Origin: Macrosoma leucophasiata
Lineage: Eukaryota > Arthropoda > Insecta > Lepidoptera > Hedylidae
Assembly (NCBI GenBank): GCA_036365455.1
Contig: JAWQUS010000010.1
Coordinates: 24,724,501-24,788,500, forward strand
Length of the DNA: 64,000 bases
Direction of reading: 5' to 3'
In this document: positions 11,169-21,236 of the stretch, piece after piece
How the letters are laid out: every line of letters begins with the position of its first letter
How positions within the stretch are numbered: position 1 is the first letter of the stretch
Position numbers and translations under genes: made by a program
The notes under the pieces: model-generated
Seen by the model: the letters and a program-made list of their open reading frames with translations, nothing else
Told to the model about the DNA's origin: nothing
Databases searched by the model: none

Positions 11169-11640
11169 TTTATAGTAGAGCTCTAGTCACACCCCGGACA
11201 CTCGGCAAAAATTCCATGCATACGCTTATTCTGGTTACCTATTACACAGACATCAATCAGTACACGCGCACCTAGAAATGTATCACGTAGGATTATGACC
11301 TTAAACAATCATGATATAGGTAAGTCGTCGCACTGAATCTGTGATGAAATTAACCTAAAAATAGACCGCTCACTCGCCCGCTAGCAACCTCACTGTTGAA
11401 GTTTATTCAACTGCTTCTCGAGGGGAGAGACATGGGTGAGGCGGGGAAATCGGGCAAGACGTCGAAGTGTCCATTCTATACGTAGCATTATTACATATTC
11501 TTTGCTCTAGTGTCGAAGCTCGCAGGCGAAGGCTCCACCGCATTACATAATCTACTTGTCGCTATATGGTAGTGCTCAGCGCTATCGTGTTTCGGTCAAG
11601 TGATGACATATAGCTCTGTTATTTCCCTGTAATTTTTAAG
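11169..11640 (-). repeat. HER copy (antisense), split by an insertion
   Basis: Left part 'atagtagagctctagt' (to 11187) and right part from 11505 ('gtcgaagctcgcaggcg', 'ccaccgcattac', 'tggtagtgctcagcgctatc', 'cctgtaattttt') are consecutive in uninterrupted HER copies. The two halves are separated by the 317-bp element at 11188-11504. Confidence 0.7.
11188..11504 (+). mobile_element. 7-bp-TSD non-autonomous element, copy 1 (317 bp)
   Basis: Begins CACACCCCGGACACTCGGC and ends 'acatattctttg', flanked by CTCTAGT at 11181-11187 and again at 11505-11511. Removing it and one CTCTAGT restores a continuous HER copy, which fixes the boundaries. Longer than its relatives at 25180 (209 bp) and 53060 (217 bp) owing to extra sequence around 11290-11400. 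No ORF and no long terminal inverted repeats. Superfamily not assigned. Confidence 0.75.
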
Positions 11641-11756
11641 ACTTATTTGGGCTATAATATTCATTCACTTATCAACAATGTGTACTATGGTTGTTTGCCA
11701 TTCTTATTATATCAAAATATCTAAAGAGAATTCCATGAAGTACCTACATGATATGT

Positions 11757-11900
11757 ATCGATGACTGTGCTAGAAATTACGGGGCCGTACATGACCACAT
11801 AACCCTAATACGATAATGCAGAACACTACCGTTTAACGGCAAGTTGATTGGGTATTTGATAGGTACGGTGGTGTCTACACCCTCGAGCAAACATCACATA
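11757..11900 (+). repeat. HER copy, left-truncated and diverged
   Basis: Follows the middle and right parts of HER: 'gaaattacggggccgtacat', 'gcagaacactaccgtttaac', 'ggcaagttgattgggta', 'acggtggtgtctacaccctc'. It faces the antisense HER copy at 11169-11640 across about 115 bp. Confidence 0.65.
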
Positions 11901-13374
11901 TCCGAGTCTTTGGAGTGTTACCACCTGTAGACAGATTATGGAAGGTTTTCGAAAACCATATTTAATCATGAACTTGAATATCAGAAGTATTAAGTAATAT
12001 GCTTCAGTTACTCGGCGATAGAAGCCGTCCGATCCCACTCCATTATACAGGACCCAGAAAAACATAACTGGCAAATAATGAGAGAGCCCTGCGGAGGAAT
12101 ACGAGAGTACAATAATTTGTACCTCCTTATCTTGCATTAACGTTGCTGCACATTACATTATTGTTTACAACATGCTCAACAAAATCCAGTATCGTGTCGA
12201 ACAAAATGATGGCTTGTAGTGCGGTGCCGTGATTGCAGCGGTAGGATGCGGTATGCGGTACGGTACGATACGATACGATACGGGATGCGGCGCGGTGCAG
12301 TGTGGTGCGGTGTGTTGGTGTCGGCAATTGATTTGGCCGATATTGATCAGCGGATCACTTGGCTCGCCGCTGTACTGCGACCGGACACGCTTGGTGCATC
12401 AATACACATAAATATAACGATTTTTCTCTCTGTTCTCAAAATCGAATAAGTTCTCACATGAAAAAAAATCTTCTTATATCTACTAAGGGGATAGGTATCG
12501 GAGAAGTTTCCGATCATACAAAAACGTTGCAAATTAGACTTTATTACAACGTGAATTAGGCACGAATCGGACATTTCTTCGATTGCTACGACTTCGTAGC
12601 GCAAAGCTACGCAGCGCATTACATCCTACAAAATTTTATCATGATATCTTTAGTTCCTACGTAGTATAATTATTATGCCTATGTATAAAAAGTTACTCTT
12701 AGTTATTGTACGTTACGATATTTTTTTGGTAATTTGATGCACCTGTCTCCCACCCAATAACTTACCTATCTTCAATTATTACGTGAAGTGCTTTAAATGT
12801 TTAGTGATCATAAATAAAAACTCAATACCGTTGCATACTTGAGACTGCTAGAAATGAGAAAGGTAAATAGCAAAAAAAACGAGGAACACCAATATTTTGG
12901 TGCTTACACTGTCGTACCCTAAAGGAGCTCTCCACGACTATAAATTAACTACGACGTTTAATGACACAAAAAAAAACAATAATAAAGTATCAAATGGTCT
13001 CAGTACAATGAGGCGCAGAGTTGGACAGAGCGGTGGATGAGAGCGGACAAAAGGTAAAAAACGGACCCTTTATTGATTTACAGTGGTCCGCGCGATCTCC
13101 GATAACCGCTGATAACTGATAAGTCCCCGCGGAACCGACTTTAGACTACTATAGTATATTATAAGTAGGACACATTTTTTGTGTGTTAACAAGCCAATAA
13201 ACCAGCCGGCGCACAAGTAATTAATAGATGACAATGTCCGAGAGTTAAAAACTGATTTGCTGCGGTAGTAGTAGAGGTAGGTATTAAAGCAGCAAAAGAA
13301 TTTTTTTTTATGCGATTCAAGTAGGTAACTCGTTTAAAAGTGACGGGACGTGACGACCTCATCGATTTTCTTAT
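11901..13374. other. unannotated sequence with two short repeats
   Basis: A tandem of 'acgat/gcggta' units lies at about 12238-12300, and a small stem GCTACG...CGTAGC at about 12575-12605. A GC-richer patch at 13010-13140 contains 'ggtccgcgcgatctccgata'. No gene is recognised; the short ORFs over the tandem repeat are artefacts. Confidence 0.4.
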
Positions 13375-13661
13375 GTTTTTTTATTTAATAGAAGTGGCAA
13401 ACACGCATGTAGTTCACATTGATGTTAAGTGATGACTGCAGCCTATGGACACATACACAAAGACCAAGGTCAAAATGCAAATGCGTTACCACTCCTGAGG
13501 CCTAAGGAGTAATGCCTCTGGGCCGGAAATTACCGGGCCGTATATTACCACCTGACCGGAACACGATAGTGCTGAACACTACCATTTAGCGGCAAGTATA
13601 TTAGATAATGCGGTGGTGCCTACGCCCGCGAGCTCCGTCACTGGAGCTCTACCACCAGTAA
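13375..13661 (+). repeat. HER copy, full length
   Basis: One of the best complete copies. Left end is 'tttttttatttaatagaagt', then 'ggcaaacacgcatg', 'gatgttaagtgatgactgca', 'gaggcctaaggagtaatgcc' and 'accgggccgta'. The right end is the hairpin GAGCTCC-gtcact-GGAGCTC inside 'ggtggt...accacc', ending 'accaccagtaa'. It has no ORF and no pol III boxes that I can see, so how it was copied is unclear. Confidence 0.9.
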
Positions 13662-13689
13662 GCTAATCATCGATCTCTAATGGACGTGA

Positions 13690-13895
13690 ATTCTCCCACT
13701 AGGGCAGCCAATAAAACTAACAACGCGGAATGAACAGCAGCGTCCTGCGATTACACCACCGCCATTGCGATCCCCGATCCGTTTGCCAAGCGTGGCGATT
13801 ATGGCGTTTTCTCCCCTAATGTTGCTAAACACTGTTGTAGGTGTCTTTGGGGCAGGCTTTGTTTAGTAGTGAACGTCTTTCGGCTGTATTGATGT
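13690..13895 (+). mobile_element. RTE-type LINE 3' tail
   Basis: Contains 'gccaagcgtggcgattatgg', 'ttctcccctaatgttg', 'acactgttgtaggtgtcttt', 'ggggcaggctttgtttag' and 'cgtctttcggctgtattg'. This is the 3' end of a lepidopteran RTE-like LINE, also seen at 34148, 59100 and 59740. The coding part is missing (5' truncation). Confidence 0.75.
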
Positions 13896-14371
13896 AGGTA
13901 ACCAACATTTTACAACACATTCGCGGACGGAATCACTTGCATCGGTTTTCCAGAATAACACAATAAATTGCCGTACAATTTGACTTACTTAAAGTATACC
14001 TACGTGGTGTTGCATGACGTTCAATATTTTGAAGACGTGTCACCAATAGGAGCGGCGAATAATGAAAAACATTGAAAATGTTGAAAACACGTTAGCAGAT
14101 GCGGTTGCTACAGCTAGTTCTAAATATATACGAGTATATGCTCAAAATGACATTCAACAAATAACAAAAATTGCATCGTGCAGTCAACGGTCAGTTGGAA
14201 ATTATTGCATAACAAGAAAAAAAATCTAGAATGGCAAAGAATTAATTGCGGCTGCAAATCTTGAGGTGACAGCTTCTGCGACCACAGCAGCGCTGGGGCC
14301 AGAGCGATACATTTTTTACGCTTTAGTAGTGGTAAATACTTTGCTACTCCTTTCCTTGGGCCTGAGATGTT
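13896..14371. other. unannotated sequence
   Basis: No gene or recognised repeat. The minus ORF at 14120-14389 runs into HER sequence at its start and has no family character. Confidence 0.4.
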
Positions 14372-14478
14372 ATGTTTCTGTGCTGGCAATTACCGCGCCG
14401 TAAATTACTAACATTTAGCCGGTAAATAGATAGTAGGGGATGCATTGGTGCCCCTATCACTGGAGCTCTACCACCGGT
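14372..14478 (+). repeat. HER fragment
   Basis: Matches the right part of HER with deletions: 'tgttatgtttctgtgctggc', 'aattaccgcgccgta', 'acatttagccggtaaataga', and the right end 'actggagctctaccaccggt'. Confidence 0.65.
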
Positions 14479-15407
14479 TATCACTCAATGTTTTCCCCCG
14501 TCAAGCCACGAGAAAAATATGACAATCAGCCGGCGGCTAGACCTAATTAAAAATCAATTGGGCCTAGCCGACGGTGGCTTTACGTTCCTTGAAGGGCTAC
14601 GTAAGTTTACTAACTTAGCCACTTCATACCATAAAAAAAATCCACTAGCTTTTTTAAAGGGTTCGCAGTATCGCTTTATCTCACCATCAATCCCCATAAA
14701 ATGACAGTTGCACATATAAATATTCCTACCCGCGTCTGTCTCCAAATAAAGTAGGCGCGTCGAAATAGATACAAACATAAAAAACGACAATCAAGGACGG
14801 TGACTTTTTGAATTTAATCGAGTGAGCCGGTATTGAAATTTATCGGCGTCGTTTGGCCGCAAAAAAGGTTCTCGGGAAAAAAGGGCGTGGGTACAAAAAG
14901 TGATCTTGTAATAGAGATTTAGAGATAAAGGGCGGCCGCACGGGAGCGCCTTAATAATTTAATAGCATTTAATTGATATCTTGGGATCGTCGTGTTCACT
15001 TTAAATTTATATCTATTTATAAACAAATACACGCTGAGATTTTGTTCTTTTGGCTTATTCGTGTTTATCCCTTGCGATGTGAACGCGGTGAGAAGTTATG
15101 CGACGTGCAGTGCTGTGAGTCACAATTTATTGTTACACTAGTAAAGTGTTTCCTGCTGTATTCATCACCTCAGTAGTCTGGTGGTACTGCTGCGCTGGGG
15201 TTTGGGTATTGGGTTCTGGAATCCGGGGGTTAAATAGGGTAGTACCACAGTCTAAAGAAAACGAACGTGTAGTAGGGATTTTTCCACTTTTTCATATTTT
15301 TTTACGTAGAGTAGGTTCATAGGCAAGTAGTATATATATAAGTCTACACTAAATTAATGTGAACGAAACGGTGAACGGTGGAAAACAAACACATACAGGA
15401 ACACGAT
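14479..15407. other. low-repeat region with hairpin and GC-rich block
   Basis: Holds an imperfect 15-bp-arm hairpin at 14534-14570 (arms start 'cggctag' and end 'ctagccg') and a GC-richer block at 14820-14975 with 'gggcggccgcacgggagcgc' next to 'taataatttaatagcattta'. These look like candidate conserved non-coding DNA, by inference only. A 27-base segment at 15244-15270 is identical to 8379-8405. Confidence 0.35.
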
Positions 15408-15501
15408 AACAGGTTTGAACCTTACCATTTGGCGGCAGATAGAGGTAATGCGGTAGTGCTTACGCCCCCGAGCTCCGTCTCTAGAGCTCTACCACCAGTA
15501 C
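15408..15501 (+). repeat. HER right-end fragment
   Basis: 'ccttaccatttggcggcaga', 'ggtaatgcggtagtgcttac', then the hairpin 'gagctccgtctctagagctc' and 'taccaccagta'. Left part missing. Confidence 0.8.
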
Positions 15502-15529
15502 TTCTACGAAGTTTTCCAGTGCCACCCTC

Positions 15530-15625
15530 GGAGTTTGGTAATGTGCCCAGAGATGTCGATAAGCTCGTTATCTGTTAAATGGGACTAAATGTTACTAGCG
15601 AATCGTAGTGTTGGCATGTTTGCGT
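15530..15625 (+). mobile_element. SINE body fragment
   Basis: 'cggagtttggtaatgtgccc', 'agagatgtcgataagctcg', 'gttactagcgaatcg', 'ttggcatgtttgcg' match the middle of the common SINE. Head and tail are both absent. Confidence 0.65.
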
Positions 15626-15629
15626 CTAT

Positions 15630-15895
15630 TTTATGTAATGGAAGTGGCAAACAAGCTTGCAGTTCACATTGATGTTAAGTGATGACTGCAGCCTATTGAC
15701 ACAAAGACCAAGGTCAATGCAGATGCGTTACCACTCCTGAGGCCTAAGGTGTTATGCCGGAAATAACAAGGACGTACATTACCACCTGACCGGAACACGA
15801 TAGTGCTGAACACTACCATTTAGCGGCAAGTATATTAGGTAATGCGGTAGTGACTACGCCTTCGAGATCCGTCACTGGAGCTCTACCACCAGTAA
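15630..15895 (+). repeat. HER copy, nearly full length
   Basis: From 'tttatgtaatggaagtggca' through 'gatgttaagtgatgactgca', 'gacgtacattaccacctgac' and 'accatttagcggcaagtata' to 'cactggagctctaccaccag'. A few small deletions, otherwise complete. Confidence 0.9.
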
Positions 15896-15904
15896 AGTTC
15901 CATG

Positions 15905-15985
15905 AAAGCAAAATGGTAATTAAAAAAAAGAACCGGACAAATTGAGAACCTCCTCCTTTTTTTTAAGTCGGTTAATAAAACCATA
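15905..15985 (+). mobile_element. LINE 3' terminus fragment
   Basis: 'ggacaaattgagaacctcct' followed by 't'-rich sequence and 'aagtcggttaataaa' is a dispersed lepidopteran LINE 3' end. A second example is at 31030-31240. Only the terminus is present. Confidence 0.55.
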
Positions 15986-17284
15986 AGTACATTTAATTCT
16001 GCTTATCCCTTCAAGGATAATGTTCTACCCGGACATATTTTCTGGTTTGTTTCACTTAAGCTAACAACGTTGACTACTTCAGTATCAGACCTTTCCCTTG
16101 ACAGTTTAATTGTAAGCCTATATAAATGAAATAGCTTCCTAATTTCCTCAGAAATTAATGACGAGTAGTTTTATGTACTTATGCTTAATTTTCACATTAT
16201 CTTCATAGAAAGCTAGTGCGAGAATGTCAGTTCTACTTTCATTAGTATTGTATTAACGAAATATTCATAAGAAAAATTCGCGAAAAATGTAGAAATGTCT
16301 AATTAATAAATAAAAACGATCTCACGGTGAAACGGCTATTATTTGGGAAAAAATGGCTTCAATTAGAAAATTCCCCGCGGCTCTGGAGGTCGGCCGCGGT
16401 GCGTGATTCACACTACATTTTCAGGCCGGCTTATTAATTAGGCTAATTTATTGTGGCCGCCGCTACCTGCGGCCGCACTTAGCGCGACAGCCGCCTGCGC
16501 CTGCGCAACGCAATTAGCCAGGGTCTGCTCCGCTCGCATCTCATTGTCACGTAAGATAGTGGACGTGTCGGTTGTTCAAGGCTTTAAAGCCGCTCAAGTG
16601 AGATTTTGAATTTAGTTTCTAATTTTCTTAGATATTAAAAAAATAATTATAAATATAGTAGAGCTCACGCAGTGATGTTACCTCCAAACTTGAAAGTCAT
16701 TTAATATCAAATTATAATTATACCTAAGTGTGTGAATCTTAGCATTTTTGTTTTAATATTTATTATTACCGTTTGAGTAGGCTATTACTTTTACACTGAG
16801 GTCCTAGATTCTACGAGTATGTTCGAGTCGGGAAACTTATTCACAGAACGCTACATTAGAAAGTTTTCATTAGTTTAACATTATGAATAGATTTTTAAGC
16901 CTCATTAACAAAAAATAGAAATAGATTTACTAGAAACCATCGATTTCGAGATAAGTCCAGCGTTCTCCGAAGCGATGAGTCGATTGTGACCTATCGAATG
17001 CCTCGAATCGATACTTTTATATAGCTATCAATAGATATAGATGACGACGTGATAAAGGCCTGCGCACACAAGGGACAATCCTCGGGATTGAGTTATAATC
17101 CCTTTCTTTTGTAAAATCAATTCAAATATTACATTTTATAATTTGACGTAGGTACGTAGACGACACGACTTGAGGCAAGGGTTAGTCTATTCACCAGGCA
17201 ATTGGCGAGCACAAAAGCCACTCGGTCTAAGAGGGAAGATTAAAACCCTAATTTGAACGTATTTATATTACAAATATTATGTAT
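15986..17284. other. low-repeat region with GC-rich island at 16330-16570
   Basis: The island contains 'ccgcggctctggaggtcggc', 'ggcttattaattaggctaat' and 'gtggccgccgctacctgcgg': CpG-rich runs around AT homeodomain-like strings, suggestive of a regulatory element but unproven. Bases 17186-17225 resemble 40958-40998 ('tagtctacttcaccgggcaa'), a dispersed repeat fragment. Nothing else recognised. Confidence 0.35.
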
Positions 17285-17420
17285 ACTAAATGTTATAAAT
17301 GTTAAAGTCTATCTGTCTATTTCATGGCTAAACCACACCACCGATTAGGATGAAGTTCGGAACAAAAATACGTGTTATTTTTTTAACAAATTCCACGCGT
17401 ACAGAGTTGCGGACAAAAGT
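17285..17420 (+). mobile_element. degenerate Lep1/Helitron-like element
   Basis: 'tactaaatgttataaatgtt', 'aaagtctatctgtctatt', 'ccaccgattaggatgaagtt' and an end 'acgcgtacagagttgcggac' match a worn Lep1-like copy. It is directly followed by a HER copy. Confidence 0.5.
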
Positions 17421-17422
17421 AA

Positions 17423-17853
17423 GTTTTTTTTATCTAACGGAGGTGGCAAGCAACCTTGCAATTCACTTGGATGTAGATATCTACACAAAAAACTAAATTC
17501 AAAATGCAAATGCCTTGCCACCCTGAGATTCAAGTATCCCCTTATTCATAAACGTACATTAGATACTTTTTACCTATACGAGTAGTAAGCTTTTTCATTG
17601 TCAGTTGCATTGTCAAATGTGCAGGATAGAAAAAGACAAAGGAGAGATTAGCAACACTAGCTAAGATACGTTTGTGAATAAGGGGGTTAGTTTTTATATC
17701 TCAGTGATAAGTAGTTATTACGGGGCTATACATCATCATCTTACCGGAACAATAGATAGTGCTCAACACACTACCATTTAGCGGCAGATAGATTAGGTGA
17801 TGCGGTGGTGCCTATGCCCTCGACTCCCTACACGGGCACTCTACCACTAGTGT
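17423..17853 (+). repeat. HER copy split by a MITE
   Basis: Left part 'tttttttatctaacggaggt' to 'ccctgagattcaagta' (17536) and right part from 'ttagtttttatatctcag' (17687) are adjacent in other HER copies. The right end is a decayed hairpin, 'actctaccactagt'. The interrupting MITE is listed separately. Confidence 0.75.
17537..17686. mobile_element. PIF/Harbinger-like MITE, 150 bp
   Basis: Terminal inverted repeats 'ccccttattcataaacgtac' and its complement ending 'acgtttgtgaataagggg', flanked by GTA and TTA at the junctions. Related copy at 21781-21926 has clean TTA on both sides. TTA duplications are typical of PIF/Harbinger. Non-coding. Confidence 0.75.
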
Positions 17854-18540
17854 AGTATTGCAAATGTAAGAATATTTGCTACCATAGCACCGACTTTACT
17901 AAACTTCGAAAGAAGAGATGATCACAAATAATATCCATTTAGTTCAAACTAAGAACATTTTGAACATTTCTGAGAACATATTGTTTCGTGGACTGCTATC
18001 CTCTCGCAGACAAAAATTCCTCAGTCTGCGAACGTCTTTACGGCAACGGTAGCCACTAGAAAACGTAGCCGAGCAGAGTCCTTGAAGTCCGAATACGATG
18101 TTCGATTGAGGAAATTATATCAGTCCATAAACGATATCGTAACACGTAACCGTTACGTGAAGCCAATTGCATTATCTTATCTGGCACATTAGAGACCGCT
18201 TATTGCTCGTCGACTGATATTCAGATTCCTTTGGAAATGTGTTTTAAAGACTTTGAATTAGAGTTGGTTTTAGGGTTCTGTATATCAAAAATAAAAAACG
18301 AAACTCCCGTCTGTCTGTTTGTCTCAGACAATTACTCTGAAAGTAATTTGGTACAAATCAGTGACCCATATAAGTAGGTACGTGTAATGTAAGTAAACAA
18401 AATCAAAAATAGGAGGCACTTTTTGGGGTAGGTATAAGTTATACTTTTTTAAAAATATTTCAATGTACCTAATCGTATATTGTGCGACATATCATATACA
18501 ATCTCTGACCTCAAATCTTTATCTATATATAGATCTATAC
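17854..18540. other. mostly unannotated; 'ggttccg' family fragment at 18265-18440
   Basis: 'tagggttctgtatatcaaaa', 'cgtctgtctgtttgtctcag' and 'taatttggtacaaatcagtg' mark a worn fragment of the family that is near full length at 1845-2477. The rest shows no gene or known repeat. Confidence 0.5.
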
Positions 18541-18842
18541 ATACAATTAAATAAAATTGGAGTATCTGTTTGTAATATAAAAATAACCGCTTTTTACTAA
18601 ATGGTACATATTACCAATACAATTTTTTTTTACAATTTTTGTCTGTCTGTCTGTCTGTTTGTACCTGCTAATATCGGGAACAGATTTACCGATTTTGACG
18701 GGACTTTAGTGGTAGATAGCTTATGTAATAAGGAGTAACTTATACTACTTTTATACTAGCTGCGCCCACGACTTTGTCCGGGTAGATACTGAACAATCAT
18801 ACATTCTCACGCGTACGAAGTCGCGGGCACAGCTAGTTTAAA
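18541..18842 (+). mobile_element. Helitron-like element with terminal hairpin and CTAGT end
   Basis: Left part 'ttggagtatctgtttgtaat' and 'ccgctttttactaaatg', then (tctg)n, 'ttttgacgggactttagtgg' and 'taataaggagtaacttatac'. Ends with a long hairpin: 'ctagctgcgcccacgacttt' pairing with 'cgaagtcgcgggcacagcta', followed by GT. Same family as 27757, 34491, 60865 and 62320. Non-autonomous. Confidence 0.7.
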
Positions 18843-18892
18843 ATATAATGTAATGCGAACAGTTTTTAAACTTTTTAAGTCATTAGAGAACG

Positions 18893-19150
18893 TAATTTCA
18901 CGCCTGTAATCCCTGAAGATGTAGGTTTTTTTCGCATTTAAACGTACATGCACCGGTTACCACGTTTTAACAGGCGAGCTTATTGACATTTTCGCACACA
19001 TTAACAAACTCCGAGGATGGAACTGGGAACTTCTAGAAAATCTTAGTAGAGATAAAGGATTTTACACTTTTATCTCTAATATCCCTCGACCCGGGTATCG
19101 AACCCGTCCTGCATACCAGTAGTGGCCTACTACCAACAGACTGCTAAGGA
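18893..19150 (-). mobile_element. tRNA-derived SINE, antisense
   Basis: From the left: 'tttcacgcctgtaatccctg' (3' tail), 'caccggttaccacg', 'acaaactccgaggatgg', 'ctctaatatccctcgacccg', and the tRNA-like head with B box complement 'gggtatcgaacccg' and A box complement 'tagtggcctactacc'. Nearly full length but substituted. Confidence 0.8.
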
Positions 19151-20232
19151 AGATAAGTTATTCATTAAAAATGGGCGATATTTGACTATTACCTCTCGTC
19201 CTTACCTAATACTAAAACTACGGGACCTCAAATTAAAATAAAACGAAATATAGGTTTGTATCTAAAAATTACAGAAATACCTATACAAAGTTAATGATAT
19301 TTAATGGGAAATCTCTTAATAACACGGAACCCTGTCCACACGAAACTGACTTGCACTTTGCCGGATTTTTATTGTAATGTGTGAGTGGAGGTGTGTAGTG
19401 TGTTAGTGTGTTATCTATCCGCTAATCGTAGGTAATTAACGTAAGGGCCACCTGTCGCGGCGGGCGGCGGCGGCGGCGGCGCAGGCGCATCCATCTTCAT
19501 CTAAATTGTTCTCTATATTTAACCTGCGCCCGCGCACCTCGGCCTCGCCGGCTTGCCACGTCTAGCCGCAGAGATTACTTTGTTCCTGTCCAAATTAATA
19601 GATTTCGTGTAAACAAAGAGAAAATTAAAATAAAACAGCTCGTTTGTTTTATTAGTTGTGGCACAATGAATTTGAATATAGATAACTACATTGTTTTGCT
19701 TTCTAATTTTGTTCAAATGTTATTTATTAATATTATATCTGAGTGAATTAAGTAAGATTAATATAGAGGTTTCATAATTATGTTGTGCCATACTCAGTAC
19801 TAGTGCAATCTGTCAACACAATGACGTTCAAACGATTCCAACGAGGCGGTAGGCAGTAAGTGCAATAACGGAAAATGGGCAGCAGCGTCTTGGGATAAAA
19901 GCCAGTTACGTTATAAAATCGTACACCTTAAATGCAAGCGGTTCGGGTAGTTAACGTTAATGGCGTACGATTGCGGGCTCATACGTCAGCGGCAGCATGG
20001 CGGCGGCGGCGGTGGCGGCGGCGGCGGACACTATAATTGCTTTCGTGGAAGCTCCTGTAGCCCTGATTGCTCGCAAAAACACGCGACGTCCCCGGGCCCC
20101 GCCGGCCCCTGCAGCCCTACCACCTGCCACCTGCCACGCCCCCGCCGTACATGACTTCCTTCGAATGTCTTCGGATTTATATGGTTTTCATTTCAGATCC
20201 TACCGTTGAAATGTCGAAAGTGTTATTCGACA
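19151..20232. other. low-repeat region with two GC-rich patches
   Basis: GC-rich patches at 19455-19490 (ggc repeats) and 19980-20150 ('atggcggcggcggcggtggc', then C-rich). The second patch yields overlapping Gly-, Ala- and Pro-rich ORFs in different frames, which is the mark of simple sequence, not of a gene. A low-repeat AT-rich stretch lies between. Confidence 0.4.
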
Positions 20233-20420
20233 CTAGCTGACCCGGCAAACTTCTTAATGACATCGGACATTTTTAAACATTTGCTATACCTAAGTCTTTA
20301 ATTTTTTTTATAAATAAACCTTCTCCTGACAATAATAATGAAAAGATTTGTCCAATTTGGTGAAGTCGTTCTCAAACGACTTCAACAAATTGGATTGTTT
20401 TCGGTGATTTTTTATTTAAA
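20233..20420 (+). repeat. 'ctagctgacccggcaaac' repeat with strong hairpin
   Basis: Starts with 'ctagctgacccggcaaactt', a known dispersed lepidopteran repeat start, with 'ataaataaaccttctcctga' downstream. At 20351-20394 there is a hairpin with 20-bp arms (one mismatch) and a 4-base loop 'ctca'; arms begin 'tccaatttgg' and end 'caaattgga'. An opposite-strand relative is at 21985-22218. Confidence 0.65.
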
Positions 20421-21236
20421 TAGATTAATAATTGTACAATGTTATTTCTAAATCTTCAATTCGATTAACTTTCCTTGATTATTTTTATTTATTCAATATA
20501 TGTATAGTGATTGATAACGAACGTGTATACTACACGTGTAACTATACACTTTTTTAACGTTTCCTGGTATACTTAGAAATAGTTATCTACCTAGGATTAC
20601 CTAATTTTCTTCCGTTAAATGGTAGCGCTCAGTGCTGTAGTATACTCCGACCAGGTGACAATGTACAAAAACGAACACGCCGCAATATTAATTCCTTGCA
20701 ACGCATCCAAAAAATGTACATCAATTTAACAGAGAAATACCTTGTTTTCATGAAACCAGATGTATGAAATAATTCAAAGACAACAAATAGAAGATCGTAC
20801 ATGCGACGCATTCGTGTCATTTGAGCAATGTGGCGTGAGACGTGGAATGGCGGCCATGCGGCCATGTCACCGCCACACTTTTGGCTCCGCAGGTAATCCC
20901 GCAGCCCGTCGATCTCGCATCACGAAATTACGAGATAACATCGCATGATTTCGTCAAAAATTCAATCTTCATAAGCTTAGATATTTGGGAAATTACCGGT
21001 ATTCTAAAATATTGTTAACCCGGCAGCTTCAGCGAGACTTACATGAAAGCCGCATATCACTCAACGCATACCTACTCGTATATCCGATGCTATAACCACA
21101 GTGACAATGAATTTACTGTGTAATATAAATATTTGACAGAGATTTCATTATCATTTTTACAGATTGTATTAAAAAAATAGTTGGCAGAAAAGATACAAAG
21201 ATCAAACAATAATTTGTCGGCAAAAATATATCTGTT
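20421..21236. other. unannotated; HER fragment at 20618-20660
   Basis: 'ttaaatggtagcgctcagtg' at 20614 onward, followed by 'gaccaggtgaca', is a small antisense HER piece. A GC-richer patch at 20840-20930 repeats 'gcggccat'. No gene recognised. Confidence 0.4.

Noticed and set aside
12219..12449. ORFs over the 12.24-12.30 kb tandem repeat
   Set aside because: Open in several frames only because the repeat lacks stops.
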